DNA of 64,000 nucleotides from Pseudomonadota bacterium. GTDB taxonomy: Bacteria; Pseudomonadota; Alphaproteobacteria; Rhizobiales; Hyphomicrobiaceae. Location of the stretch: the NCBI GenBank assembly GCA_023405815.1, contig JAEXXM010000070.1, positions 62,001 through 126,000 of the forward strand, written 5' to 3'. The notes under the pieces were generated by a model that ran no database searches, was not told where the DNA came from, and worked only from the letters and a program-made list of their open reading frames with translations. A program made the position numbers and the translations under genes. The first letter of the stretch is position 1, and each line of letters starts with the position of its first letter. Shown in pieces: positions 51,709 to 62,510 of this stretch.

Positions 51709-52806
51709 ATGGCGCAAGCGCGGGAGAGGATCACCGCTCAGGTGTTCGGGGCGTTCGATAAGGCGTGGACGAGCGTTTGCTGGCCGCTCATCGGCGTCCT
51801 CAATTTCATCTTCCGGCCCGACCATCAGACCGGCGATGTCGCCATGTGGCGAGTGCTGCTGTGGCTCGCCGCCAACACTGCCGTGCTCTATTTCGCCGTC
51901 GCCGACCTCGGGACGCAGCCATTGTTCTGGTCGCTGACCGCGTTCCTCCTCGTGCACATCCTCATCATCGCCTCGAGCCTGCGCATCATGTACGAGGAGA
52001 AGCGCGTCATGGAGGGCTCGCTTGCCGCCGACAAGATGACCTTCTCGGCGCTCGATGCCGTCAACAACGTGCCGATCCTTGCCTCCTCGACCGCGTTCTA
52101 CATCTTGGGCCTCGCCGCCATCATCCAGACCGTGGAGCACACGGGGCTCGCCCAGATTCTGCGCAACCGCCCGACGCTCAACAACGAGTACGGGGAATAC
52201 CTCGCCTGCGTCCTGAACGAGATCCCCATCGTCAACTCAGTGATCAACGCCTGGGCCAACCTGGTCGACCTCTCCGACAATCTCAGCGCCCAGATCGTCT
52301 ACAACGGAATGACGGGCAACGCCGTCCGTCTCGCCATTGTCGTCACGTTGTCGATCATCGTCGTGCGCGCGCTGATGCTGCGCCTGCAGCAGTGGAGCCA
52401 TCAGGTGTCTATGGCGCATGCGCTCGAGAACGGCACCGTCAGTCCCGATGCCGTCAAGAAGCGCCTCGTGCGCGTGCCGACGACGCTCAACAGTCGCTTG
52501 ATGCGCTCGGCGCTGACGCACCCTGACACGGCGGTGCGCAGGCGCGCGCTCGCCGCCATGGCTCGTCTCGAGGTGCCGAACTTCGCCCGCGAGTTCCTCG
52601 AGAGCCTCGGCCAGCATATCGAGCGCGATCTCGGCCTCGCGCATATCCGCGAAACGCTCGCCGCGATGAATGCCTCCGCCCGCGAGAGCATGGCCGGTGA
52701 GCTGACGTCCGTCATCGAGAAGCAGATGATGACCATCAAGGACGCAATCGATATGCAGACCAAGCAGCGGCTCGAGGAGCTGCGCTCGATGCTGAAGCGC
52801 GCGTAA
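51709..52806 (+). CDS. Uncharacterised four-segment membrane protein with HEAT-like C-terminus
   Basis: A 365-aa protein I cannot place. Four hydrophobic segments lie in the first two thirds: WRVLLWLAANTAVLYFAV, WSLTAFLLVHILIIASSL, ASSTAFYILGLAAIIQTV and LAIVVTLSIIVVRALML. Between segments three and four is a conserved-looking loop (CVLNEIPIVNSVINAWANLV). The cytoplasmic C-terminus has a HEAT-like helix pair (LTHPDTAVRRRALAAMARLE) and a coiled coil (KQMMTIKDAIDMQTKQRLEE). A channel or sensor is conceivable, not shown. It precedes the MHS transporter by 21 bases. Confidence 0.75.
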   Translation: MAQARERITAQVFGAFDKAWTSVCWPLIGVLNFIFRPDHQTGDVAMWRVLLWLAANTAVLYFAVADLGTQPLFWSLTAFLLVHILIIASSLRIMYEEKRVMEGSLAADKMTFSALDAVNNVPILASSTAFYILGLAAIIQTVEHTGLAQILRNRPTLNNEYGEYLACVLNEIPIVNSVINAWANLVDLSDNLSAQIVYNGMTGNAVRLAIVVTLSIIVVRALMLRLQQWSHQVSMAHALENGTVSPDAVKKRLVRVPTTLNSRLMRSALTHPDTAVRRRALAAMARLEVPNFAREFLESLGQHIERDLGLAHIRETLAAMNASARESMAGELTSVIEKQMMTIKDAIDMQTKQRLEELRSMLKRA

Positions 52807-52827
52807 GTCGAAGGGATCGCCGGCGAT

Positions 52828-54159
52828 ATGGATGGACGGGCGCCTGTCATGGCCGCAGAGGAGGCGCCCGAAACCTCGCTCGCCGACACCGCGCGGCGCC
52901 TCAAGGCCATCTTCGTCGGCTCGGCCGGCAATCTCGTCGAGTGGTTCGACTTCTACGCCTACTCGGCCTTCGCGCTCTACTTCGCCAAGTCGTTCTTTCC
53001 GTCAGAAAGTCCCACCGCGCAGCTCCTCAACGCCGCCGCCATCTTCGCCGTCGGCTTTCTCATGCGACCATTCGGCGGCTGGCTGTTCGGCCACATCGCC
53101 GACCGGCACGGCCGCCGTCTGTCGCTCACCATTTCGGTGCTGATGATGTGCTTGGGCTCGCTCATCATCGCCGTGACGCCGACCTACGCCACCATCGGCC
53201 TCGCCGCGCCGTTCGTCCTGCTGTTTGCGCGCCTCGTTCAGGGCCTCAGCCTGGGCGGCGAGTACGGCACCAGCGCGACGTATCTTTCCGAGGTCGCGCA
53301 CCCCGAGCACCGCGGGTTCTATTCGAGCTTCCAGTACGTGACGCTCATCGGCGGCCAACTACTCGCAATGTTGGTGCTGATGGCATTGCAGTTTGTCTTG
53401 CTGACGCCCGAGCAGCTCGAGGTTTGGGGATGGCGCATTCCGTTCTTCATCGGCGCCGGCCTCGCCGTCGTCATCTATTTCATGCGCCGGGACATGCACG
53501 AGAGCGATGCGTTCATCGAGGCGCGCACCCTCGGTGTGCGGGAAAGCCCGATCATGGGCCTGCTGCGCCACCCGCGCGAGGTGGCCATCGTCGTCGGGCT
53601 TACACTCGGCGGGACGGTCGCCTTCTATACGTACACGACCTACATGCAGAAGTTCCTCGTCAACTCGGTCGGCCTGACGAAGGAGACCTCCACCCTCATC
53701 GCCGCGAGCACGCTCTTTCTTTACATGCTGCTGCAGCCCGTCGTTGGCGCCATCTCCGACGTCGTCGGCCGCCGTCCGGTGCTGATGACCTTCGGCGTTC
53801 TCGGCACGCTTCTGACGGTGCCCATCCTCACGACGCTGCAGAACACCGACAGCGCATGGGTCGCCTTCTTCCTCATCATGGGCGCCCTGGTTGTCGTGTC
53901 GGGCTACACCGCGATCAATGCCGTGGTGAAGGCTGAGCTGTTCCCCACCGGCGTGCGCGCCATGGGCGTCGGTTTCCCCTACGCTATTGCTGTCGCGCTC
54001 TTTGGCGGCACAGCCGAGTACGTCGCTCTCTACCTGAAGGAGATTGGCTACGAGCATGCCTTCTATTGGTACGTCACGGGCTGCATCTCCGTATCGCTCG
54101 CGGTTTATGCCTTCATGCGCGACACGCGCGACAGTTCCGCCATGCACCACCACGTCTAG
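52828..54159 (+). CDS. MFS transporter of the metabolite:H+ symporter (MHS) family
   Basis: A 443-aa, 12-segment inner-membrane symporter resembling alpha-ketoglutarate/proline-betaine permeases of the MHS group. Diagnostic blocks are GSAGNLVEWFDFYAYSAFAL, the loop GHIADRHGRRLSL, RLVQGLSLGGEYGTSATYLS and the second-half FPTGVRAMGVGFPYAIAV. Likely substrates are carboxylates or betaines. An ATG at 52849 is an alternative start. The close upstream membrane-protein gene may be cotranscribed. Confidence 0.92.
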   Translation: MDGRAPVMAAEEAPETSLADTARRLKAIFVGSAGNLVEWFDFYAYSAFALYFAKSFFPSESPTAQLLNAAAIFAVGFLMRPFGGWLFGHIADRHGRRLSLTISVLMMCLGSLIIAVTPTYATIGLAAPFVLLFARLVQGLSLGGEYGTSATYLSEVAHPEHRGFYSSFQYVTLIGGQLLAMLVLMALQFVLLTPEQLEVWGWRIPFFIGAGLAVVIYFMRRDMHESDAFIEARTLGVRESPIMGLLRHPREVAIVVGLTLGGTVAFYTYTTYMQKFLVNSVGLTKETSTLIAASTLFLYMLLQPVVGAISDVVGRRPVLMTFGVLGTLLTVPILTTLQNTDSAWVAFFLIMGALVVVSGYTAINAVVKAELFPTGVRAMGVGFPYAIAVALFGGTAEYVALYLKEIGYEHAFYWYVTGCISVSLAVYAFMRDTRDSSAMHHHV

Positions 54160-54241
54160 CCACCGCTGTCATCCCGGCGCCTCTTCGTTTCTTCGCCTCA
54201 ATTCTTGGACATCCCTAGCGGGTCCAATTGGGGGAGCCGCA

Positions 54242-55000
54242 ATGACCCGTTCCAAGCTAGATCGAACCCTCCGCCGCGCCTACGTCGTGCTCGGGCTCAT
54301 TCTCGCCATCTCGATCGCGGCCAAGCTCGCGCCCCGCACACCGGGTCTGGAAGGCACGCAGGTCGCAAGGCTGGCGGCGGACGTCTACGACTACTTGAAG
54401 GACATGTCCCTGGTGTTGGTGACGGTTGTCGCCGCCTATCTCGCCAACGTGTTCCAGAAGCGCTCGAAATTCATCGAGCGTCTGGAGGAGGAGTGGCGCG
54501 GCATCGTGCGCACCAAGTCGGCGCTCTATGCGTTCTGCGAGAAGCCAGGCGCCACCGCGGACGACTATCTCGCCGCCTTCTGCCGCATCAGCGAGACCAT
54601 CGATAACATGCGCGTCGTCTATGCCAACGTCGGCGAGACCGACGACCTGATCGGCCTCTATCCGTACGCCCCGCTGCACGACATGCGCCGCGCCCTGCAG
54701 TCGATCGACCCGCGCAAGCGGACTGACGTTGCCGCCGAAGAGCGCAAGCTCGTCCGCGACGCCATCCTGCAGGCCTTCTACGCCCTTCGGGAAAGTTTCC
54801 TGGTCGAGCTCGACATCCGCGAGCCGGACAGCCCTATCATTCCCTCTGCTGCGCGTCGCCAGAAGCAGCCGGGTGCGGCAGGTTATGCCAAGCGCTTGAA
54901 AGACAAGCAGGTCACCATATATCGCTCGCACCCGGCGCCGAGCCGGACGGATATCGACCAGTTGCTGGACCAGCTCAGGGCCAAAGAAGAAGCCGCGTAA
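54242..55000 (+). CDS. Uncharacterised membrane-anchored protein
   Basis: A 252-aa protein with two N-terminal membrane segments (RAYVVLGLILAISIAAKLAP and MSLVLVTVVAAYLANVF) and a soluble helical C-terminal domain rich in charged residues. No family recognised. The start at 54242 follows GGGGGAG. An in-frame extension to 54044 lies within the transporter gene and is rejected. It is followed 95 bases later by typA. Confidence 0.75.
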   Translation: MTRSKLDRTLRRAYVVLGLILAISIAAKLAPRTPGLEGTQVARLAADVYDYLKDMSLVLVTVVAAYLANVFQKRSKFIERLEEEWRGIVRTKSALYAFCEKPGATADDYLAAFCRISETIDNMRVVYANVGETDDLIGLYPYAPLHDMRRALQSIDPRKRTDVAAEERKLVRDAILQAFYALRESFLVELDIREPDSPIIPSAARRQKQPGAAGYAKRLKDKQVTIYRSHPAPSRTDIDQLLDQLRAKEEAA

Positions 55001-55095
55001 TGCCTGCCGAAATGGCAGGAATCGTGGGGCCCCTATCGGATTTCAATGTTCTGTGCTAGGTCGCGCGCAACCTTTTGCAGCGCACAAAGCCCCTG

Positions 55096-56922
<1,827 letters not shown>

Positions 56923-57014
56923 GGAATTTGTCCTTATCCCGCATAAAATGTGCGTGTTATAGCGTGCACGGTTCAGCGTTCAGCGTGGCACTCAACGAAC
57001 GAGGAGGAACTTCG

Positions 57015-57272
57015 ATGAACAAGCTCGCATGCATCGCTCTCGCCATGACGCTCTGCGGCGGCGCGGCGCTCGCAGACACCAAGCCGGCCGAGGACGAAGC
57101 CGGCAAGATCAAGCAGACGCTCACCGACTGGGGCTGCTCCGGCGGCACCTTCGAGAAGGAGACCGAGGCTTCGAGCTATTTCGAGGCCGATGACGTCAAG
57201 TGCAAGGACGGCAACCAGTACGACGTCAAGCTCGACGGCAGCTTCAAGGTCATCTCGATCACGCGTGACTGA
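57015..57272 (+). CDS. Small PepSY-like exported protein
   Basis: An 85-aa protein with a signal peptide (LACIALAMTLCGGAALA). The mature 65 residues show the PepSY pattern of a helix (EAGKIKQTLTDWGC) and two strands (ASSYFEADDVKCKDGNQYDV, LDGSFKVISI), with two cysteines that could pair. Function is unknown; PepSY proteins are thought to modulate peptidases or bind metals. A very good ribosome-binding site (GAGGAGGAA) precedes the ATG. Confidence 0.8.
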   Translation: MNKLACIALAMTLCGGAALADTKPAEDEAGKIKQTLTDWGCSGGTFEKETEASSYFEADDVKCKDGNQYDVKLDGSFKVISITRD

Positions 57273-57299
57273 AAGCGTATCGACAGGTGATACTCATCC

Positions 57300-57328
57300 G
57301 CGCCGGCCGATGGTCCATCGGCCGGCGC
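57300..57328 (+). terminator. Long GC-rich terminator hairpin after the PepSY-like gene
   Basis: GCGCCGGCCGATGG and CCATCGGCCGGCGC are perfect complements around a single T (the real loop is larger), followed by AATTGTTT. It separates the small protein gene from the helicase gene. Confidence 0.6.
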
Positions 57329-57383
57329 AATTGTTTCGCGATCTTGGGGCCCGAAAGTTCGGGGAAGGGCGCAGCGAGGCGAC

Positions 57384-58739
57384 GTGGCGGGCGGCAGGCT
57401 ATCCGAGTTGAGCAGCAGCGGCCGGGTCGGGATCAGCCCCGTCACCTGGCCGGCAGGCGTGACACCGTCGCCGGAGTTCGAGCGCGCGGTTGATTTTGCC
57501 AAGAGCGACGAAGGCCATCTCTTCGTCACCGGCCGCGCCGGGACCGGCAAGTCGACGCTCCTGCGCGCGCTGCGCGATCACATCACCGACGAAGCGGTCG
57601 TACTGGCGCCCACCGGCCTTGCCGCGGTCAACGTCGGCGGCCAGACGATTCATTCGTTCTTCGGCTTTCCCCCGCGCCTCATTGGTTCCGACGATATCCG
57701 CCGCAGTCGCAACGGCCGGCTGATGCGTAAGCTGAAGCTCATCATCATCGACGAGGTGTCGATGGTGCGCTCCGACCTCATGTGGGCCATCGACCAGTCG
57801 CTGCGCGTCAATCGCGGCCGTCCGCGCGAGGCCTTCGGCGGTGTGCGATTGATGCTGTTCGGCGACCTGCACCAGTTACCGCCCGTCATCCAGGGCGATG
57901 TTGCCCAGCATCTCGAGACGGAGCATGGCGGCCCGTTCTTCTTCCAGGTGTCCGCGCTTTCGGAAGGCGCAGGCGTGTCGCTCCTGGAGCTCGACCGCGT
58001 GTTCCGCCAGCGCGACGAGACGTTCCTTCACGTGCTCAACCGCATCCGCGACGGCGACGTGACCGAGGACGACCTCAAGGTTCTCAACGAGCGCACGCAC
58101 CCCATCCGCACGCTCGGCGAGGGCGACCCCTACGTCATCCTCACGCCGACGAATGCCGCGGCTCAGCGCATCAACATGGCATTCCTCGATGCGCTGCCGA
58201 CGAAGGAGCGCACCTACGAGGCAGGCATCACCGGTGAGTATTCCGACGCGGCGCATCCGACCGACGCCAGCCTGCTGCTGAAGGAAGGCGCGAAGGTCAT
58301 CCTGTTGCGCAACGACCCGGACAAGCGCTGGGTCAACGGCACCATCGCCCGCATCTCCCGCCTCGAGGACAAGCGCGTCTGGATCGAGCTCGACGGCAAG
58401 ACGCACGAGATCGAGCCCGTGTCGTGGGAAGCGCGGCGCTACGCCTACGACCAGAGCGCGGAGAAGATCATCGAGAACGTCACTGGCACGTTCCGTCAGT
58501 TCCCCGTGCGCCTCGCGTGGGCGCTGACCATCCACAAGTCGCAGGGGCTGACCCTCGACAAGGTCTACATCGACCTCGGTCGGGGTACCTTTGCGCACGG
58601 CCAGGCGTATGTAGCCCTCTCGCGCTGCCGGTCGCTCGAAGGCCTGGCTTTGGCGCGGCCGCTCCGGCCCGCCGACATCCTTTTCGACCGCTCGGCCATG
58701 GGGTACCGCGACAGATTTGCTCCCCTCGGCTTGCGCTAG
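57384..58739 (+). CDS. PIF1/RecD-like superfamily 1 helicase
   Basis: A 451-aa AAA ATPase. Motif I is LFVTGRAGTGKSTLLRALR, motif Ia is VVLAPTGLAAVNVGGQTIHS, motif II is LIIIDEVSMVRSDLMWAID, and motif III is LFGDLHQLPPV. The C-terminal UvrD-like block is WALTIHKSQGLTLDKVYIDL and AYVALSRCRSLEGL. PIF1-type enzymes unwind 5'-3' and resolve G-quadruplexes or hybrids; this bacterial group has no assigned pathway. The start is a GTG. Confidence 0.88.
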   Translation: MAGGRLSELSSSGRVGISPVTWPAGVTPSPEFERAVDFAKSDEGHLFVTGRAGTGKSTLLRALRDHITDEAVVLAPTGLAAVNVGGQTIHSFFGFPPRLIGSDDIRRSRNGRLMRKLKLIIIDEVSMVRSDLMWAIDQSLRVNRGRPREAFGGVRLMLFGDLHQLPPVIQGDVAQHLETEHGGPFFFQVSALSEGAGVSLLELDRVFRQRDETFLHVLNRIRDGDVTEDDLKVLNERTHPIRTLGEGDPYVILTPTNAAAQRINMAFLDALPTKERTYEAGITGEYSDAAHPTDASLLLKEGAKVILLRNDPDKRWVNGTIARISRLEDKRVWIELDGKTHEIEPVSWEARRYAYDQSAEKIIENVTGTFRQFPVRLAWALTIHKSQGLTLDKVYIDLGRGTFAHGQAYVALSRCRSLEGLALARPLRPADILFDRSAMGYRDRFAPLGLR

Positions 58740-58810
58740 GTCAAGCTGCCCGCTCTGAGCGGACGATAATGCTCAGTCCGCTGCCCTTGATGCGTCGCAG
58801 CAGATTTATG

Positions 58811-58823
58811 TTGCACCGCACAA
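58811..58823 (+). promoter_or_regulatory. Possible PhaR-type operator upstream of the phasin gene
   Basis: TTGCACCGCACAA with TGC and GCA half-sites lies about 110 bases before the phasin ATG. Alphaproteobacterial PhaR regulators bind TGC-rich/GCA repeats at phasin promoters. The match is short, so it is suggestive only. Confidence 0.35.
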
Positions 58824-58935
58824 AAAATCGTGTAGGGTGGGTTCATCAGGCTTCCACGAGCCTATGCAATCCAACCGTTTTCAAACGCCGCCCGATTCGG
58901 GCGGCCGCAATGCGATATGTGGAATGGAGAGAAGA

Positions 58936-59388
58936 ATGAACGACTTCACCCGCCAGGCCCAAGACATGTTCGCCGCCGCTAAGGAAGCCCGCATCCCCGA
59001 GAACGTGCAGGCCTTCGCGGAGGAGAGCGTTGCCAAGACCCGCGACGCCTACGCCAAGATGAACGCTGCGACCCACGACAGCGTCAAGGCCGTCGAGGAG
59101 ATCGTCCTCGCCGCTCAGGCTGGCGCCAAGTCCTTCGGCGAGAAGTTCCTGCACACCGCTGCCGTCAATGCCGAGGCCGCATTCGACGCCGCCGAGGCGA
59201 TGGCCAAGGCCAAGACCCTTCCCGAGGTTGCCCGCCTCCAGGCCGACTTCTTCAAGCAGCAGCTGGCCGCGGCGAGCTCGCAGACCAAGGAATTCTTCGA
59301 GCTGTCGAGCAAGATCAGCCGCCAGACGCTCGAGAGCCTCAACTCGGCAGCCAGCAAGACCTTCGAGCAGATGAAGAAGGTCGGCTGA
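58936..59388 (+). CDS. Phasin family protein (PHB granule-associated)
   Basis: A 150-aa, all-helical, alanine-rich protein without cysteine or tryptophan, matching the phasin_2 family: EESVAKTRDAYAKMNAATHD, KSFGEKFLHTAAVNAEAAFD, ARLQADFFKQQLAAASSQTK and TLESLNSAASKTFEQMKKVG. Phasins coat polyhydroxybutyrate granules, so the organism likely stores PHB. The start at 58936 follows GGAGAGAAG. A GC-rich hairpin follows the gene (59423-59450) without a clear T-run. Confidence 0.92.
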   Translation: MNDFTRQAQDMFAAAKEARIPENVQAFAEESVAKTRDAYAKMNAATHDSVKAVEEIVLAAQAGAKSFGEKFLHTAAVNAEAAFDAAEAMAKAKTLPEVARLQADFFKQQLAAASSQTKEFFELSSKISRQTLESLNSAASKTFEQMKKVG

Positions 59389-59544
59389 TCGGCTGGCGCT
59401 GCTGTCCGGATGCTTAAGCCGTGGGCCGCGCGCACGAGTTGCCGCGGCCCTCGTCGCATCGAGATGGCGGCCCAACTTTCAGCAAACTGCTGCGCAAGCC
59501 TCGAACGCGTGGTGGAGCTGTGCGTTCTGAAGTAAAGTAGCGGA

Positions 59545-60054
59545 ATGTTGGGTGAAAGTTCACATTGCGAAATACGTCCCGGGGAGCCTGCCGACGCCCC
59601 GGCCCTGAGCGAGGTCTTTCGCACCAGCTGGGCCAACGCCTATCGCGGCATCATCCCCCATCTTCACCTCGACAGCATGATCCGCCGCCGCACCTCGGAT
59701 TGGTGGGGCACCACCCTGCGGTCCGGGGGAGACATTCTCGTGCTGCAGGTAACCGGTACCGTGGTCGGCTACGCTACTCTCGGGCCGACGCGGGCCAAAG
59801 GCAGGTACGAGGGCGAGATTTACGAAATCTATATTTCGCCCGACCATCAGGGATTGGGTTTCGGCGAATGCCTGTTCGAGGCGTGCCGGCATCACCTGGA
59901 CCGTCGCCAGTTGAACGGGCTGCTGGTCTGGGCCTTGGCCGACAATACGATCGCCTCCGACTTCTACTGGCGTCGAGGGGGCCGGCCCGTCGGATCAACC
60001 TACGAGCGCTTTGGCTCCCAGCGGCTGAAGAAGATCGCTTTCGCTTGGGACTGA
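59545..60054 (+). CDS. GNAT-family N-acetyltransferase
   Basis: A 169-aa acetyl-CoA-dependent acyltransferase. The acetyl-CoA loop is in IYEIYISPDHQGLGFGECLF (the Q/RxxGxG/A motif reads QGLGFG), and GLLVWALADNTIASDFYWRR is motif B. The substrate, protein or small molecule, cannot be predicted. It lies between the phasin gene and dapB with its own upstream gap. Confidence 0.87.
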   Translation: MLGESSHCEIRPGEPADAPALSEVFRTSWANAYRGIIPHLHLDSMIRRRTSDWWGTTLRSGGDILVLQVTGTVVGYATLGPTRAKGRYEGEIYEIYISPDHQGLGFGECLFEACRHHLDRRQLNGLLVWALADNTIASDFYWRRGGRPVGSTYERFGSQRLKKIAFAWD

Positions 60055-60268
60055 CGGGGCGTCCTCGCGGTGAGACAACCGACCGCTTGACGTCGACGCC
60101 GCGCTCTTCAAGAAACACGTGCGGCTTGCGATGCCGGCCCCGGAGCTGGCCTGGTTTCGGCCCGGCTTCGCGCTGCAACGCAAGTTCTGGCGCCAGCTCA
60201 GCTTCCCTCATTGCCGCGTGTGCTGCTATATCGCCGCCCATTCCTTCGCTCGACGTCGAGGTTGCCGG

Positions 60269-61063
60269 ATGAAAGTCGCCGTGATGGGCGTTGCAGGGCG
60301 TATGGGCCAGGAGCTGCTGCGCACCGCGCATGCCGCCGGCTGCACCATCGTCGGGGCTATTGAGCGCCCCGGTTCCCCCGTGATCGGCTCCGACGCCGGT
60401 GAGGTGGCCGGCATCAAGCCTCTCGGCGTTCCCGTCACCTCCGACGCGCTCGACGCCATCTCGCGCTGCGATGGCATCCTCGACTTCACCTCGCCTAAGG
60501 CAACCGTCGAGTTTGCCGGCCTCGCCGCCAACGCGCGCGCCGTGCATGTCATCGGCACGACCGGCTTCACGCCCGAGGACGAGGCGCACATTGCCGCGGC
60601 GGCCCGCCACGCGCCCATCATCAAGGCCGGCAACATGAGCCTTGGCGTTAACCTGCTTGTTGCTCTTACCCGTCGCGTCGCCGAGGCGCTCGATGAGGAT
60701 TTCGACATCGAGATCGTCGAGATGCACCATCGCGATAAGGTCGACGCCCCCTCGGGCACCGCGCTGATGCTCGGCGGCGCAGCCGCCGAGGGCCGCGGCA
60801 TCGACCTCAATCAGCACGCGGTCCGAGCGCGCGATGGGCACACCGGCCCGCGCCAGCCCGGCGATATCGGTTTCGCCACCCTGCGTGGCGGCAGCGTCGT
60901 CGGCGACCATCGTGTAATTTTCGCCGGACCGGGTGAGCGCCTAGAGTTGGCGCACATCGCCGGCGACCGCTCGATCTTCGCCCGCGGCGCCGTGAAGGCG
61001 CTGCTTTGGGGCCAGGGCAAGGCGCCCGGCCTCTATTCGATGTCAGACGTGTTGGGGCTCTAG
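60269..61063 (+). CDS. dapB: 4-hydroxy-tetrahydrodipicolinate reductase
   Basis: A 264-aa NAD(P)H enzyme of the diaminopimelate/lysine pathway. The nucleotide motif is VAVMGVAGRMGQELL, HVIGTTGFTPEDEAHI follows, and the catalytic block EIVEMHHRDKVDAPSGTALM contains the dihydrodipicolinate-binding histidines and lysine. The ATG at 60269 gives the family length. gpmA follows after 48 bases. Confidence 0.96.
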   Translation: MKVAVMGVAGRMGQELLRTAHAAGCTIVGAIERPGSPVIGSDAGEVAGIKPLGVPVTSDALDAISRCDGILDFTSPKATVEFAGLAANARAVHVIGTTGFTPEDEAHIAAAARHAPIIKAGNMSLGVNLLVALTRRVAEALDEDFDIEIVEMHHRDKVDAPSGTALMLGGAAAEGRGIDLNQHAVRARDGHTGPRQPGDIGFATLRGGSVVGDHRVIFAGPGERLELAHIAGDRSIFARGAVKALLWGQGKAPGLYSMSDVLGL

Positions 61064-61111
61064 TGTGATGATCGAGAAATTCGCCATCGCCAGCGGTAGG
61101 GTATCCTAGAC

Positions 61112-61801
61112 GTGGAAGTTCGACCCATAGCGCCCTCCGAGCAAAAGACACGCACTCTGGTGCTCGTGCGGCACGGCGAGAGCGAGTGGAACCGCCGCAA
61201 TCTCTTTACCGGCTGGTGCAACCCCGACCTGACCGAGAAGGGCCTCATCGAGGCGCTCGTTGCGGCCCGCATGTTGCGCGCCAAAGGCATCAAGTTCGAC
61301 GTCGCCTACACGAGCAAGCTGAAACGCGCGCAGCGCACGCTCGACATCATCCTCTCCGAGCTCGGGCAGACGAAGATCCCCATCCACTTTGAAGAGGCCC
61401 TGAACGAGCGCCACTACGGCGACCTGTGCGGCCTCAACAAGGATGAAGCCAAGGAGCGCTGGGGCGAGGAGCAGGTGCGCATCTGGCGCCGCAGCTACGA
61501 CATCCCTCCCCCTGGCGGCGAAAGCCTCAAGGACACCGAGGAGCGGGTGATGCCCTACTACCGCTCGCATATCTGGCCCGACGTCGAGGCCGGCAAGTCG
61601 GTGCTCGTGGTCGCGCACGGAAACTCGCTGCGTGCACTCATCATGAATCTGGAAAACCTGACCGGCGAGCAGATCCTGAGCCGCGAGTTGGCGACCGGTG
61701 CGCCCATCGTCTACAGCCTGGGCCCTGACGGTTTGCCCTCCGATCGCAGCGATCTCCTGCCCTCGCGCAGCATCGACGCGCCGCCGGAAGACATCGTGTG
61801 A
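61112..61801 (+). CDS. gpmA: 2,3-bisphosphoglycerate-dependent phosphoglycerate mutase
   Basis: A 229-aa histidine phosphatase-fold enzyme interconverting 2- and 3-phosphoglycerate in glycolysis/gluconeogenesis. The phosphohistidine motif is LVLVRHGESEWN, with ERHYGDLCGLNKDEAKERWG in the middle and VLVVAHGNSLRAL bearing the second histidine. The annotated start is a GTG at 61112; a dapB-gpmA pair is common in Hyphomicrobiales. Confidence 0.93.
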   Translation: MEVRPIAPSEQKTRTLVLVRHGESEWNRRNLFTGWCNPDLTEKGLIEALVAARMLRAKGIKFDVAYTSKLKRAQRTLDIILSELGQTKIPIHFEEALNERHYGDLCGLNKDEAKERWGEEQVRIWRRSYDIPPPGGESLKDTEERVMPYYRSHIWPDVEAGKSVLVVAHGNSLRALIMNLENLTGEQILSRELATGAPIVYSLGPDGLPSDRSDLLPSRSIDAPPEDIV

Positions 61802-61824
61802 CCTAAGCTGGGAACGGGGGGCGT

Positions 61825-62418
61825 ATGGCGTTCAAGGACCTCGCCGAGGCAATCGACAGCGACAAGACGCAACGCGACCGGCTGATCGCCATCTATATCG
61901 GCGTCCTGGCCGTTATCCTTGCTATCGCCAGCGTCGGTGGCGGCAACGCCACCAAGGACGCCACCGCCCGCAATATCGAGGCGGCGAACACCTGGGCGTT
62001 CTTCCAGGCCAAGAACATCCGCCGGCACGAGATCCGGCTGCAGATATCCGAGTTCGAGGTTCTGCTTGCGAGCGAGCCGACCCTCCCCGGGCCGGCGCGT
62101 GCCATGATCGAGGAGCGCATCGCCAAGCTGCGCAAGGACGAGGCGCGCTACACCTCCGAGCCCGAGACCGGCGAGGGCACGCAGGAGCTTACGGCCAAGG
62201 CCCGCGAGCTGGAGAAGCAGCGCGATCGGGCGATGGCCAAGGACCCGTATTTCGACTACGGCCAGGCCCTCTTACAAATCGCCATTGTTCTCGCGTCGGT
62301 CGCCATCATCACCGGCGGGACCGCGCTCCTCGGGCTCAGCGGCATTCTGGCGGCCCTCGGGACCCTGCTCACGGCCAACGGCTTCTTCCTGGTCTATTCC
62401 GTCCCCTTCATCGGCTGA
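61825..62418 (+). CDS. DUF4337 membrane protein
   Basis: A 197-aa protein with one N-terminal hydrophobic segment (LIAIYIGVLAVILAIASVGG), a long charged coiled-coil middle (EERIAKLRKDEARY, KARELEKQRDRAMAKDPYFD), and two C-terminal segments (QIAIVLASVAIITGGTALLG, LAALGTLLTANGFFLVYS). This layout and the block NIEAANTWAFFQAKNIRRHE fit DUF4337. Function unknown. Confidence 0.88.
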   Translation: MAFKDLAEAIDSDKTQRDRLIAIYIGVLAVILAIASVGGGNATKDATARNIEAANTWAFFQAKNIRRHEIRLQISEFEVLLASEPTLPGPARAMIEERIAKLRKDEARYTSEPETGEGTQELTAKARELEKQRDRAMAKDPYFDYGQALLQIAIVLASVAIITGGTALLGLSGILAALGTLLTANGFFLVYSVPFIG

Positions 62419-62510
62419 GGGCTCGAGCCGGGGCTTCGGCCACTTGCCCGCAAGGGGCCGAGCGGCTAGCACTACCGCGCTTTTCTTCCCACCTCATCCA
62501 GGCTCCGCGA

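Noticed and set aside
61698..62510. Apparent 641-aa fusion upstream of leuB
   Set aside because: The 271 codons before the LeuB start overlap gpmA and the DUF4337 gene in another frame and have Arg/Gly/Pro-rich shadow composition; the LeuB family starts at 62511.
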